64,000 nt of DNA, from the NCBI GenBank assembly GCA_963837395.1, contig CAWINI010000004.1, positions 1,364,001-1,428,000 of the forward strand. Reading direction: 5' to 3'. Shown piece after piece: positions 7,574 through 17,003 of this stretch. The notes beneath the pieces are model-generated. The model made no database searches. It was given only the letters and a program-made list of their open reading frames with translations, and was not told the DNA's origin. The position numbers and the translations under genes are program-made. This DNA is from CAVZQN01 sp963837395. Lineage in GTDB: Bacteria > Acidobacteriota > HRBIN11 > JAKEFK01. Each line of letters starts with the position of its first letter. The stretch's first letter is position 1.

Positions 7574-9475
7574 TTGTCTAAGAAGCTTATAGCCTTAGGA
7601 TTTCTGATCCTCTTAACAATCACCTTAGCATACCAAATCAAACCTTCTTACGATCTTTCAACACGCGCGCTTCGCATTTCCGGATTACATCTACCGGAAG
7701 GTACTCCACCAAATCAATATCAATGGACGACCGGTTATGCGCAGATCCGCTTAAATGGAATCGGACGACAGCAATACAAACTCACAATCGATCTGAATGG
7801 GGAACGACCTGAAAACATAAAACATCCAACGATCCGCATATTCGCGAACAAAACTTTAATCAGTTCATTCATTGGAGATAATTCGCGTCGCAGTTACGTT
7901 CTTGATATAAAGCCTGATTCGATTGGCGTATCCGGCAATCTGGTAATTCGAATTGACTCCGAAACATTTAATCCAGTGCCTGATCAACGTATTTTAGGCG
8001 CCGGATTATTTTCATTCAAACTGGAATCCGGTCAAAAAACTCAACTCGTTTTTCCGGCACTAATTCCCTTGCTATGGTCCTTGCTGATTTCATTTTTTGT
8101 CTGGCGAATTGTAAGAATCACCGGCTCACCTGTAGTGGCAGGAGTCGTTTTCATATTGTTTCTATCTGCGATTGTTTATGGTTTGGCTACTGAACGACTC
8201 TGGACCGTATCCTTGCTTCCCGCTGTCGCATTATTTGCGGGAATTGGCGCTGCAGTTGCCGAAATAAAATCACGATCAACATCGCTTGAAGCAATCCTTG
8301 CGCTTTTGGTGATGTTATCTGCAGTGCATTTTACATATCAGTTTTACGGAATTCTTCACACAAGCCGGTTCGAGGACATCACGAAGATTTTTGAAGCTGC
8401 TGAAAAATTAAGAAGCAAAGAAGATCCTTATGAATACAGCATCACCAAGAACGATCCATTATTTGCTCACAGTTATGTTTATCCGCCGCCATTCGCCCAA
8501 TTCATTGAATTGTTTCTACCTTTAGGAATTGCAAATGGAATCAAATTATGGGTCATTTTGAATTTTCTGCTTTACATAATCCTGATCGGTGCTCTTGTCC
8601 GTTTATTTGATTTTAAATGGCGATCATACGGCTTTTATGCCTTTGTTTTGATCGCACTAAATTTCAAACCAGCAATCAGCACGCTTTCAAATGGGCAAAT
8701 GGATATTTTGATGCTTGCATTGTTAACCGGTGCGTTCGCTTTTGCGATTCGAGAACGCTATTTTGCATCAGGCGCAACGCTGGCATTCGCGATCATTGTG
8801 AAATTGCAGCCGGTTTTGATGGTGCCATTTTATTTAACAAAAGAAAGATGGCGCGGAATTTTTGGCATCGTTTTTGGAATTGTTTTCATTGTCTGTTTGT
8901 CTATCACCATGAATTCCCCGATTCTTTATGAACGTTATGTAACAAACATCCTTCCATCGCGTGGCGCAGAACTCACCGGGCATCCTGAAGATCAATCGTT
9001 ATCCGCTTTTATCTGCAGATTGAGCGGCGTGACAGGCATGAACAAACTTACACCATCACAGCATCATGGAATTCTGCTTGGAGCAAATACAGTCGCTTTT
9101 TTATTGGCCTTAATCACACTTGCAACCATGTGGTATTCGGATCAAGAGGGCGAATTACAGCTTGGCCTGTGTTTTTCCGCATTCATCTCATTGATGCTGT
9201 TGATTTTGCCCACAGCATGGATCCATTACGAAACCCAATTGTTATTCCCGATTGGTGTTTTACTTTTTTATGCATTGTTTGAAGGCAACTTCAAAATTTT
9301 TGCGATCTGGGCGATTTCCGCTTTTCTGATTTCGTTCGGTGATCGCAGCCTGTTTGCGGATCCAAAATTTACTGAATGGCCATTGATTCTTGTGCAATCC
9401 TACAAATTCTATGGAATTCTTTTGCTGTGGGGAACATTAATCTACGCTCAACTTGAAAGGAAGCTCGCTCAATGA
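7574..9475 (+). CDS. GT87-like (DUF2029) integral membrane glycosyltransferase
   Basis: The product is a polytopic membrane protein. A first membrane segment (LIALGFLILLTITLAY) is followed by an extracytoplasmic beta-rich domain of about 150 residues, then about ten hydrophobic segments with YVYPPPFAQFIELFLPLG, characteristic of the GT87/DUF2029 GT-C family. These enzymes use polyprenyl-phosphate sugars, in characterised cases polyprenyl-phosphate mannose, outside the membrane. The polyprenyl-phosphate glycosyltransferase gene at 11191 in the same operon would supply such a donor. Start: TTG 7574 (MSKKLIAL) with GGGGGAC about ten bases upstream; in-frame starts further upstream overlap the divergent methyltransferase gene and give a hydrophilic leader that looks non-native. 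It overlaps the next gene by 4 bp. Confidence 0.8.
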   Translation: MSKKLIALGFLILLTITLAYQIKPSYDLSTRALRISGLHLPEGTPPNQYQWTTGYAQIRLNGIGRQQYKLTIDLNGERPENIKHPTIRIFANKTLISSFIGDNSRRSYVLDIKPDSIGVSGNLVIRIDSETFNPVPDQRILGAGLFSFKLESGQKTQLVFPALIPLLWSLLISFFVWRIVRITGSPVVAGVVFILFLSAIVYGLATERLWTVSLLPAVALFAGIGAAVAEIKSRSTSLEAILALLVMLSAVHFTYQFYGILHTSRFEDITKIFEAAEKLRSKEDPYEYSITKNDPLFAHSYVYPPPFAQFIELFLPLGIANGIKLWVILNFLLYIILIGALVRLFDFKWRSYGFYAFVLIALNFKPAISTLSNGQMDILMLALLTGAFAFAIRERYFASGATLAFAIIVKLQPVLMVPFYLTKERWRGIFGIVFGIVFIVCLSITMNSPILYERYVTNILPSRGAELTGHPEDQSLSAFICRLSGVTGMNKLTPSQHHGILLGANTVAFLLALITLATMWYSDQEGELQLGLCFSAFISLMLLILPTAWIHYETQLLFPIGVLLFYALFEGNFKIFAIWAISAFLISFGDRSLFADPKFTEWPLILVQSYKFYGILLLWGTLIYAQLERKLAQ

Positions 9476-10491
9476 AAATCCGCGCAAGATCACCGCTTCG
9501 GATTAGTTTTGTTGGTGGCGGAACAGATTTGCAACATTGGTATGAAAAACACAACGGAGCTACGTTATCTGCAACAATCAATCGCTATGCATATGTCAGC
9601 CTTTCCCCGCGTGAAGATCAAGAGATTTACATTCAATCAGTCGCTTTAGGTTATTCAATCAAATATTCGCTGGCAGATGATCCTGTATATGATGGCGTTT
9701 TAGATCTGGTGAAAGCAGCAATAGGAAGATTAGGCGGACCGCATGGAATGGAGCTTGATGTTCGATCGGATGCTCCGCCAGGAAGCGGATTAGGCGGATC
9801 TTCTGCGCTGACTGCAGCAGTGATTGGAGCGCTTGCCAGATACTCAGGTCGTCAACTGACAAAACAAAAACTTGCGGAACTAAATCACACCATTGAACGT
9901 GTCGATCTTGGAATTCAAGGCGGCAAGCAAGATCAATATGCAACTACGTTCGGCGGTTTTAATCTTTTTGAGTTCAATTCTGATGGCGTGAAAGTGAATC
10001 GATTAAGAATTGATCGCGACATCGTCAGCGATCTTGAAGCACATCTGATGCTCTGTTATTCCGGCAAAGTGCGGTCGAATCTTGGATTGATTGAAAAACA
10101 GGTCAGGTTTTATAAAGAGAGCCGCAAACAAACACTGGAAGGGATGCAGCGCTTATATGAATTGGTGTTTGAAATGAAGGATGCGCTGGTCAAAGGTTAT
10201 TTGGAAAAATTCGGGCGCATGTTGAATGAAGCTTACGTGAACAAGAAACGGATGAATCCTGAAGTTGCAGAAGGAACGATGATCGATGATTTATATCAAA
10301 CCGCATTGCAGCATGGCGCCATCGGCGGCAAATTACTCGGTGCAGGTGGAGGTGGTTACCTGTTGATCTATTGTGAATTGCATCGTCAACAAGAACTTAG
10401 ACACGCCCTAGAAAATATGGGTGCACAATTCATGGACTTCTCGTTTGTCGATGTCGGATTGAAATCATGGCAGAGCTATGGCCAGGAATAA
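9472..10491 (+). CDS. hddA: D-glycero-D-manno-heptose 7-phosphate kinase (GHMP family)
   Basis: GHMP kinase of the HddA type, which phosphorylates D-glycero-D-manno-heptose 7-phosphate at C1 in the GDP-heptose branch of surface-glycan synthesis. The N-terminus RARSPLRISFVGGGTDL is the signature of this subfamily. The ATP-binding GHMP motif PPGSGLGGSSAL lies at about 102-113, and the C-terminal GGKLLGAGGGGYLLIY loop closes the site. Length (339) is normal. It begins at ATG 9472 overlapping the GT87 gene by ATGA, which implies translational coupling, and overlaps the next gene by 14 bp. The isomerase GmhA and phosphatase GmhB of the same pathway are not in the window. A related sugar-1-kinase specificity cannot be excluded. 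Confidence 0.9.
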   Translation: MKIRARSPLRISFVGGGTDLQHWYEKHNGATLSATINRYAYVSLSPREDQEIYIQSVALGYSIKYSLADDPVYDGVLDLVKAAIGRLGGPHGMELDVRSDAPPGSGLGGSSALTAAVIGALARYSGRQLTKQKLAELNHTIERVDLGIQGGKQDQYATTFGGFNLFEFNSDGVKVNRLRIDRDIVSDLEAHLMLCYSGKVRSNLGLIEKQVRFYKESRKQTLEGMQRLYELVFEMKDALVKGYLEKFGRMLNEAYVNKKRMNPEVAEGTMIDDLYQTALQHGAIGGKLLGAGGGGYLLIYCELHRQQELRHALENMGAQFMDFSFVDVGLKSWQSYGQE

Positions 10492-11191
10492 CAAGAATAT
10501 TCCTGTATTAATTCTTGCCGGAGGTCTTGGCACCCGCCTGGAGCGTGCACTACCGAATTTGCCGAAATCGCTTGTACCAATTAAACGCAAGCCGTTCTTA
10601 TATCGTCTGCTGGATCAAATTGATGATGCGGGATTTAAAAAAGTGATTTTGTGCACTGGTTATCTGGGTGAACTAGTTCAGGAAGAATTTGGAAATTCTT
10701 TTCGCGGGCTTTCGCTAGTCTATTCACGGGAAAAACAGCCGCTCGGTACTGCTGGCGCATTACGACTTGCAGTTCCGATGATCAAAAACAATTTATGTCT
10801 CGTAATGAATGGCGATTCTTACATCAATATCGATCTGAATGATTATTTACAGTGGCATTCGTCAGGACGTTTCAAAGGCTCCATTGTTTTGAAAAGGATG
10901 CAGAAACCTATTCGATATGGCAGTGTTAAATTAGATAATCGCGGAATCATAAAAAGCTTTTGCGAAAAATCTGCGGCAAAAGGCCCGCGCTGGATTAATG
11001 CAGGCGTTTACTTGTTTTCCAGAAACTTGTTGAAATCACTTCCACGTGATCAAAGTTTATCGTTAGAACGCCAGGTAATTCCATTCTGGTTGAAACATAA
11101 GTTAGGCGGATATTGTTCCAATGCCAGATTCATTGATATCGGAACTCCGGAATCTTTGAAACAAGCTGAAAAGTTCTTTGAGAAAAAATAG
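10478..11191 (+). CDS. hddC: Sugar-1-phosphate nucleotidyltransferase, HddC-like
   Basis: A 237-residue nucleotidyltransferase that couples a sugar 1-phosphate to an NTP. The signature LAGGLGTRL lies near residue 12, with the conserved PKSLVPI just after it, and MNGDSYINIDL supplies the metal-binding Asp. Position immediately after the hddA-like kinase points to D-glycero-D-manno-heptose 1-phosphate guanylyltransferase (HddC) or an ADP/other-NTP counterpart. It starts within the hddA-like gene (14 bp overlap), so it is probably coupled. The stop overlaps the GTG start of the glycosyltransferase that follows. Nucleotide specificity is inferred from context only. Confidence 0.85.
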   Translation: MARNNKNIPVLILAGGLGTRLERALPNLPKSLVPIKRKPFLYRLLDQIDDAGFKKVILCTGYLGELVQEEFGNSFRGLSLVYSREKQPLGTAGALRLAVPMIKNNLCLVMNGDSYINIDLNDYLQWHSSGRFKGSIVLKRMQKPIRYGSVKLDNRGIIKSFCEKSAAKGPRWINAGVYLFSRNLLKSLPRDQSLSLERQVIPFWLKHKLGGYCSNARFIDIGTPESLKQAEKFFEKK

Positions 11192-11916
11192 TGAGCGGAA
11201 AAGTAATTGTTGTAGTTCCTACTTTCAATGAACGTGAAAACATCGAAGCACTTGTAAAACAAATCCTCAAACAACCTTTGAATATTGAACTCATCGTAGT
11301 TGACGATAATTCACCCGATGGCACCGGAGAAATTTTAGATAAGCTTGCCGCTGTAGATCAGCGCATTCATGTGTTACATCGAATGAATGAGCGTGGCAGG
11401 GCAAGTGCGGGACTTGCAGGTTTCAAAAATGCGCTAACTCAATCAGATGCTGAATTCATAATTGAAATGGATGCAGACTTCTCGCACGATCCGGATGATT
11501 TGCCGGCGCTAGTTGGCGCTGCTAAAAATGCTGATGTTGCAATCGGCTCAAGATATGTTCCTGGGGGTGGACAAAAGAATTGTTTGCCTCGCAATATTTT
11601 GTTCAGCCGGATTATCAATTGGGTAAATCGTCATATATTGAAAGTCGGAGCAAAAGATGCGAGTGGCGGCTTTAAATGTTATCGGCGCAAGGTTTTGGAA
11701 ACGATTCATCTGGATAATTATTTAGCACGCGAATTTTCAGTCGGTGTTGAAACGCTGATGAAGTGTCAGAAATATGGTTTCAGATTTCAGGAAATTCCGA
11801 TCACATTTGTAAATCGCCGCGCCGGTCGTTCAAAAGCAAATCTGCATGTATTGATCGAATATCCAATTTCAGTTATGAAGTTGTGGCTGCGATCTCTTCA
11901 AGGCAAAATCGATTAG
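11191..11916 (+). CDS. Polyprenyl-phosphate glycosyltransferase (DPM1-like, GT2)
   Basis: GT2-family enzyme of the dolichol-phosphate mannose synthase type, transferring a hexose from a nucleotide sugar to polyprenyl phosphate at the inner face of the membrane. The motifs are in order: VVVPTFNERENIEALV, VVDDNSPDGTGEI, IEMDADFSHDPDDLPAL and GSRYVPGGG, followed by DASGGFKCYRRKVLE. The 241-residue length matches soluble DPM1 without membrane segments. GTG 11191 shares a base with the previous stop. In this operon the lipid-linked sugar could feed the GT87 enzyme, while the heptose genes feed a nucleotide-activated branch. The convergent ligase gene overlaps it by 4 bp. Confidence 0.9.
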   Translation: MSGKVIVVVPTFNERENIEALVKQILKQPLNIELIVVDDNSPDGTGEILDKLAAVDQRIHVLHRMNERGRASAGLAGFKNALTQSDAEFIIEMDADFSHDPDDLPALVGAAKNADVAIGSRYVPGGGQKNCLPRNILFSRIINWVNRHILKVGAKDASGGFKCYRRKVLETIHLDNYLAREFSVGVETLMKCQKYGFRFQEIPITFVNRRAGRSKANLHVLIEYPISVMKLWLRSLQGKID

Positions 11917-14291
11917 CGTCTCTGTGGTTGATAATTGTTTTTGTACCAGGATTCTAACTCAGATGTAATTTCTTCCGGCTGCTTTCCAGCAAAATCAAAC
12001 ACCGGACCGAAATGAACAAGCACATCGCCTTTTGCTGGACCACGTGCCGTTTCAGGCCAAACTTCGAACGCCCCTTTCAACACAATCGGCAACACTCGTA
12101 GTCCTGTTTCTTTCACGATCACACCAATGCCCGGGCGAAATGGAAACATAGCTCCATCCTGTGTGCGCTTCCCTTCCGGAAATATCAACGGACAGTATCC
12201 GTGATCTGCAAGCCATCCCGTATGTTGAATCGCTGATCTCAAGCCGACTCCGGTTACCGGCAAAGGATAGCTGTTGAAAAAAAGTGATGAAGCCATCAAA
12301 TCAATTTTGCGCCGGTTCGTTCCCATCGCAGGTGCAAGCTTTCTACGCCATGAACGCGGCAATGCTTTCAAAATCACCGGCGGATCTAAAATGCTTTGAT
12401 GATTCGATACAAATAAAATTGGACCTTCAACCTTTTTTAAATTCTCCAAGCCAGAAGAATAAACCTTCATCCTGATGCGCATCGCAGGTGATGCAAGTCC
12501 ATACCACGCAATTTTTCGGAACATCCGCAGCGGCCACCACAATCTCCATACGAAAGGACTATACTCTTCAGATTGTTTTTGTGTTGGTTGATCAATCAAC
12601 CGAACAACATCTGACATCGTTTTTGCTTTTGTAAATTCCGTTTCATTGATTTCGATGCCTGCTTTTTGTTCAAGCTCCATCATCAATTCCAATCGTTCCA
12701 GCGAAGACAATCCCAGATCAGAATCGAGTCTGGAAGAATCGATGCGGCCTTCTAAAATCTTTGATGCAATATCTTCAACCGGAGATTCATCCGCGGCACT
12801 CCCCTTTTGAATCGTCAATCTTTTCAGCTTGCCTGTCGATGTTCGCGGTAATTCATCTTGCGGCCATAAACTCCAGGATTGAATCTGCTGATGCGGCTGT
12901 AGAGCTTTGTTCGCTTTAGCAACAACCTCATCCGCATTCGATCCTTCGCGCAAAACTAACACCGCATGAACACGTGGTTTATCATCACTACCACCATTCA
13001 CCATCGCCGATTCACGCACACTACTTTGTGAATTCAACGCCGCTTCCACATCTTCCGGATACACATTCATCCCACCCGGCAACACAATCACTTCTTTTTT
13101 CCGGCCTACCAAAACCAAATTACGATTTTCATCGAAGCGTCCAAGATCACCGGTCCGCAGCCAGCCGTCTTCAAACATTTCGCGAGTAGCATCTTCATTT
13201 CGGAAATAACCGGGACTGACATTCGCACCTCGCACCATCACTTCACCATCATCTGCAATTTTTACTTCAAGCCCAGGCAGCACTTTTCCAACTGAACCTT
13301 GAACAATTCCTTTGAATGGATGTGTAATCGTCACTGATGGTGCTGTTTCCGTTAGCCCGTAACCTTGAATCACTGCGCACCCAAGTTTCGACCAAAACTG
13401 TTCTTCCTCTTTTGGTAACGTCGCGCCGCCAACAATGAATGCCCAAAACTTCAATCCGAACATGCGATGGACTTTGCGATATTTCCACCAACGTCGCAGT
13501 GTTCCTTTTGATGTTTGGTCATCCATGACTATTTGTTTTCGTTCAACCATTTTGTGCAACAGCGATAATTCATGCGGAACACAGATAATGGCCGAAGCAT
13601 GATTTGCTTTGACAGCTCGTACAACTTGCGGTGGTGCTGGATCTGCAAAAATGATTGTGCCCCCTAGCATTTGTGGTATGAACAATCCCATGACCTGTCC
13701 GAATAAATGACTGAGCGGAATCAGATGAACGAAACCAAACTGCGAAAATAATTTTGTGTACTTCAGATATTTCTGAATCTCTTTATGTACCGGTTGTAGA
13801 TTCGCCAGAATATTTCCATGAGTGATCATCACTCCTTTTGGATCACCGGTCGTGCCTGAGGTGTAAATGATTTCCAATAGTGTTTCAGGTTTAGGCGGCG
13901 TCGAATCAGGGGTAAAGGAGTTTGGTGTCTCAAGCAATTTGTTCCATGCCGCACCATTTTGATCTGAACAGATCAACCGCGCTTCTGTAATGGCAGCAAT
14001 TTTGTTTACAAACTCCGCAGTGAATGATGCATCTAAAGGGACCGCAACCACACGGCTTAACAAACACGCATAAAAAGTCATTGCCCAGCCTGCGCTGTTT
14101 TCACCCCAAATGATGATGCGATCGCCTGGCTGAATTCCTAATTGTTGAAATGCCGATGCGATTCTGAACGCGCCAGATTCAATTTCGCCGTAGGTCGTTT
14201 TCTTGTTTCGAAAACCCGTTTGCTCAATGAATGCAGTTTTATTTTCATATCTACGAAAAGCTTCCAGCGAAAAATCAGCAAGACTTTGCAT
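11913..14291 (-). CDS. AMP-dependent ligase / acyl carrier / PlsC acyltransferase fusion
   Basis: A 793-residue fusion with three enzymatic modules. Residues about 1-510 are an acyl-AMP ligase (P-loop YTSGTTGDPKG near 143, GYGLTETAPSV, TGDLGRFDENRNLVLVGRKKE). A carrier domain follows near 530-590, with DLGLSSLERLELMMELE giving the serine for a phosphopantetheine arm. The last 200 residues are a PlsC/LPLAT acyltransferase (NHQSILD as the HX4D motif, FPEGKRT as the acceptor motif). The protein could activate a free fatty acid, hold it and pass it to a lysolipid or other acceptor, much like an Aas enzyme with its own carrier. ATG 14291 (MQSLADFSLEAF) is preferred; the eight extra upstream codons come from a repeat. 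The C-terminal QPQRR is also encoded in a repeat. Follows the CMD gene. Confidence 0.9.
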   Translation of the reverse strand: MQSLADFSLEAFRRYENKTAFIEQTGFRNKKTTYGEIESGAFRIASAFQQLGIQPGDRIIIWGENSAGWAMTFYACLLSRVVAVPLDASFTAEFVNKIAAITEARLICSDQNGAAWNKLLETPNSFTPDSTPPKPETLLEIIYTSGTTGDPKGVMITHGNILANLQPVHKEIQKYLKYTKLFSQFGFVHLIPLSHLFGQVMGLFIPQMLGGTIIFADPAPPQVVRAVKANHASAIICVPHELSLLHKMVERKQIVMDDQTSKGTLRRWWKYRKVHRMFGLKFWAFIVGGATLPKEEEQFWSKLGCAVIQGYGLTETAPSVTITHPFKGIVQGSVGKVLPGLEVKIADDGEVMVRGANVSPGYFRNEDATREMFEDGWLRTGDLGRFDENRNLVLVGRKKEVIVLPGGMNVYPEDVEAALNSQSSVRESAMVNGGSDDKPRVHAVLVLREGSNADEVVAKANKALQPHQQIQSWSLWPQDELPRTSTGKLKRLTIQKGSAADESPVEDIASKILEGRIDSSRLDSDLGLSSLERLELMMELEQKAGIEINETEFTKAKTMSDVVRLIDQPTQKQSEEYSPFVWRLWWPLRMFRKIAWYGLASPAMRIRMKVYSSGLENLKKVEGPILFVSNHQSILDPPVILKALPRSWRRKLAPAMGTNRRKIDLMASSLFFNSYPLPVTGVGLRSAIQHTGWLADHGYCPLIFPEGKRTQDGAMFPFRPGIGVIVKETGLRVLPIVLKGAFEVWPETARGPAKGDVLVHFGPVFDFAGKQPEEITSELESWYKNNYQPQRR

Positions 14292-14301
14292 TGAAGATTC
14301 C

Positions 14302-14376
14302 CCACAAAGGCACAAAGGTCACAATGATTCTATTAAAATAAATAAATTTAGCTCTGTATACTTTGTGTCTTTGTGG
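14302..14376. repeat. CCACAAAG-type inverted repeat
   Basis: Arms CCACAAAGGCACAAAG (14302-14317) and CTTTGTGTCTTTGTGG (14361-14376) pair at 15 of 16 positions around a 43-base AT-rich spacer. The right arm encodes the last residues of the CMD-family gene (TTKTQSIQS and stop), and the left arm lies just upstream of the AMP-ligase start codon. Confidence 0.75.
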
Positions 14377-14989
14377 TGTTACCGGAAAGGATTTGTTGCA
14401 ATAATTTTTCAAGCGTGGGAATTGTGGCTGGATCCATGAAGGATTTTGTTTCGGCAAATACTTTGGAAATTTCGTCAGACTTTGCGCCAACATTCAAAGC
14501 TCCCCGAACGTGAGAATGGAATTGGCGCTCTACATTCAAAACGGCGGTCATTGCTATGATCAATAATTCACGGACCATCGGATTCAGATACGGACGTGAT
14601 AAAACTTTTCCATAACCTTCAATAATCATCCAATCGGCAAGATCAGGATGCAATTGATTCATGTTCTCAACCATCTTTTCAAATTGATTTCCATACACCT
14701 GCTTGCACAATTCAATCCCCCGTTCGCGCCAAATCTCCAATGATCCAAACTCTTCACGCAAATGGTCTTTATTCCCGGGAACTAATCGATTCAAGACAAT
14801 CAGTGCATTAATTGTGGATGCAAATCCGGCAAACAAATAAGTTTGCAAAATAACTTCCCGAATAATGGCAGGGTCGATTTTATTATTGAGCGCTGATATT
14901 AATTCGCGCTCCAATATGAATTCCGAACGCACACAAACCGCGCAACTAATTCGCACGAAGCTTAGGATCTCGGAGTCTTTGTGGTTCAC
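14348..14989 (-). CDS. Carboxymuconolactone decarboxylase (CMD)-family protein
   Basis: The 213-residue all-helical product resembles two CMD/AhpD-like repeats. The first half has RISCAVCVRSEFILERELISAL, and the next helix begins IIREVILQTYLFAGFASTINAL; the second half has NPMVRELLIIAMTAVLNVERQFHSHVRGALNVGAKSDEI, a typical CMD core. The first repeat has CxxC (CAVC), which in AhpD is the redox pair, but spacing to the helix differs from AhpD and I do not claim peroxidase activity. The GTG start at 14989 overlaps the argS stop as GTGA, so translation is likely coupled. Both ends are repeat-derived: the start codon lies in a CCACAAAGACTC copy and the tail in the inverted repeat at 14302-14376. 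Confidence 0.75.
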   Translation of the reverse strand: MNHKDSEILSFVRISCAVCVRSEFILERELISALNNKIDPAIIREVILQTYLFAGFASTINALIVLNRLVPGNKDHLREEFGSLEIWRERGIELCKQVYGNQFEKMVENMNQLHPDLADWMIIEGYGKVLSRPYLNPMVRELLIIAMTAVLNVERQFHSHVRGALNVGAKSDEISKVFAETKSFMDPATIPTLEKLLQQILSGNTTKTQSIQS

Positions 14990-16944
14990 ATTCGCTCAGG
15001 GATTGGGATGCCAAGCATATCCATGCAGGTTTGCATGCCTTCAGCAAACATCCGGACTGTTGCAGTGCGCTGAAGCTTTCGAAGTCGATCCGATTCGTGC
15101 AGTACCGGATACTTGTGATAGTAGTTGTTAAATCGTTGCGCCAGCTCAAACACATGCTTTGCAAAATATGAAATTTCGAGCGAACGGATCGCTTTGGTTG
15201 CAATATCCTTCACCCGGATGATTCCTAAAATGATCTGCCATGTATCTTCGTTTTCCTGATTCTCGCCTTCACTTAATGACTTCAATCCGGCCGCGAGTTC
15301 ATCTTCGGTTGGCTTAAACCCTGAGTCTTCCAGTTTGCGGAAAATACTTCTGGCACGCACCATCGAATATTGTAAGTAAGGTCCGGTTTCACCTTCAAAA
15401 CTCAAAGCTTCATCCATATCAAAGGTGATTACGGTATTGCGCGTAAAACGGATCATGAAATATCGTAAAGCTCCGATCGCAATGATTGATGCAAGCTGTT
15501 CTTTTTGCTGTTGATTCATGTCCGGATATAACGGTTGAATTCTCTCTTGTGCTTTTTGTTGAAGGCGTTCGATTAAATCATCCGCCTTTACACCAAGACC
15601 TTTTCGTCCGGACATTTCGACGAACGATTTTTGACGCTCTTCCGCGCTAAGTTGAAAACCAAGTTCAATAGCAGTTTTCGGAGACAACGTCACCATCTCA
15701 TAAGCAAAATGAATTGAATGTTCCGCCTGTTGTGTATAACCCAGCGCACGAACTCCTTCAGCAACAACTTTTTGCAAATAGGATTGCCGTTGATCGATCA
15801 CGTTATACACAAGGTCTCCCCCGCCAAAATGCGGAGCATTGGAATCGCCCTGGCCTGATGTTGTTGTCCAGAGCGGCGGTAAACCTGGCGGTGAATGTTC
15901 AAAATGTTTGTATCGAAAATCGATTCCCAGCAATCCGAATTTCCAAAGCTGATACGCAATATCCTTTCCTACATAAGTAACAGTACCGTTTGATCGGACG
16001 ATAATTTTGTCGGCATCTTGCATGTCTTGAAACCCTTCACTACCGGCAAGCCTCATTACCCAGCAGCCTTTGTTTTTGCCTTCTTCAGCAAGAACGATCA
16101 CACCTTTGTCACGTAACAACTTAAATGTATGATGCCAGAATTTCATTCCAATGATGTCGCTTTCCCGAGGCAATAAATCGTATTCAATTCTCAATCGAGC
16201 CATCGTTGATAGATGACACTCAATAATGCGGTTTGCAATTGCTTGCGACAAACTGAAAATCGGCTCTTCCCTTTCTTCCATCGCTTTCAACACATGCGCA
16301 CGTTCTGCTTTACCTTCATCAGTTGTATCAATCCAGTGATGTGTTTCAGCATATAAATCCCAAAAGTAGTAATCGATGCGTCCTGAAATTGATCCCAGAT
16401 CTTTTTCCGTTTTGCCCTGGCGCCGGAATCCAACTACAACATCAGCAACTTGAACTCCTGTGTCATCGATGTAGTTGTGCGTTTCCACAGGCGTTCCCAT
16501 GAATCGCAAGAAGCGAACGAGCGAATCACCAAGGCAGGCATTACGCAAGTGACCAACATGCGCAGCCTTATTTGGGTTGATGTTGGTATGTTCTACAATT
16601 GCTTTCCCATCGCGTTTTGGCTCTGGCTGTAAAGGTGTGCGCTGCAAATTCGCTGCAACCGGTTCGCGTTTCAGTCTTAAATTGATATAGCCGTTGCCGC
16701 CAACTTCCGTCTTTGCAATCAACTCCAGATTTTTGTTGTTGATTGCATCAACAATCTGCTGGGCAATTACTTTGGGATTCTTTCGTAAAGTCTTTGCAAG
16801 CGGAAATGCAATCGTGTACGCCAGATCACCCATTTCTGGTTCTGGATACATCGGTTCGGGAATGGAATAATTTTCGAGCCCAAACAATTCGTTTAGAATT
16901 TGAGTAAGCTGATGTTCAAGGTTCTTTTGAATTTCTGGAATCAT
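14986..16944 (-). CDS. argS: Arginyl-tRNA synthetase
   Basis: Class I synthetase that charges tRNA-Arg. The N-terminal Add-1 domain is followed by the HIGH motif as HVGHLRN (near residue 130, after NINPNKAA). A KMSKS-like loop VEMSGRKGLG lies near 450, a substitution common in bacterial ArgRS of this class. The C-terminal anticodon-binding helical domain includes LQYSMVRARSIFRKL and the ending FAEGMQTCMDMLGIPIPERM, typical of the family. At 652 residues it is slightly longer than the usual 550-600, with insertions in the catalytic domain (YKHFEHSPPGLPPLW region). The stop overlaps the next gene by a few bases; the repeat copy B separates it from rng upstream. Confidence 0.96.
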   Translation of the reverse strand: MIPEIQKNLEHQLTQILNELFGLENYSIPEPMYPEPEMGDLAYTIAFPLAKTLRKNPKVIAQQIVDAINNKNLELIAKTEVGGNGYINLRLKREPVAANLQRTPLQPEPKRDGKAIVEHTNINPNKAAHVGHLRNACLGDSLVRFLRFMGTPVETHNYIDDTGVQVADVVVGFRRQGKTEKDLGSISGRIDYYFWDLYAETHHWIDTTDEGKAERAHVLKAMEEREEPIFSLSQAIANRIIECHLSTMARLRIEYDLLPRESDIIGMKFWHHTFKLLRDKGVIVLAEEGKNKGCWVMRLAGSEGFQDMQDADKIIVRSNGTVTYVGKDIAYQLWKFGLLGIDFRYKHFEHSPPGLPPLWTTTSGQGDSNAPHFGGGDLVYNVIDQRQSYLQKVVAEGVRALGYTQQAEHSIHFAYEMVTLSPKTAIELGFQLSAEERQKSFVEMSGRKGLGVKADDLIERLQQKAQERIQPLYPDMNQQQKEQLASIIAIGALRYFMIRFTRNTVITFDMDEALSFEGETGPYLQYSMVRARSIFRKLEDSGFKPTEDELAAGLKSLSEGENQENEDTWQIILGIIRVKDIATKAIRSLEISYFAKHVFELAQRFNNYYHKYPVLHESDRLRKLQRTATVRMFAEGMQTCMDMLGIPIPERM

Positions 16945-17003
16945 AAAATTTGAACCGGAGAAAGTGTTACACAGAAATCATCAAAATTCGAACTATGGAG
17001 GTC

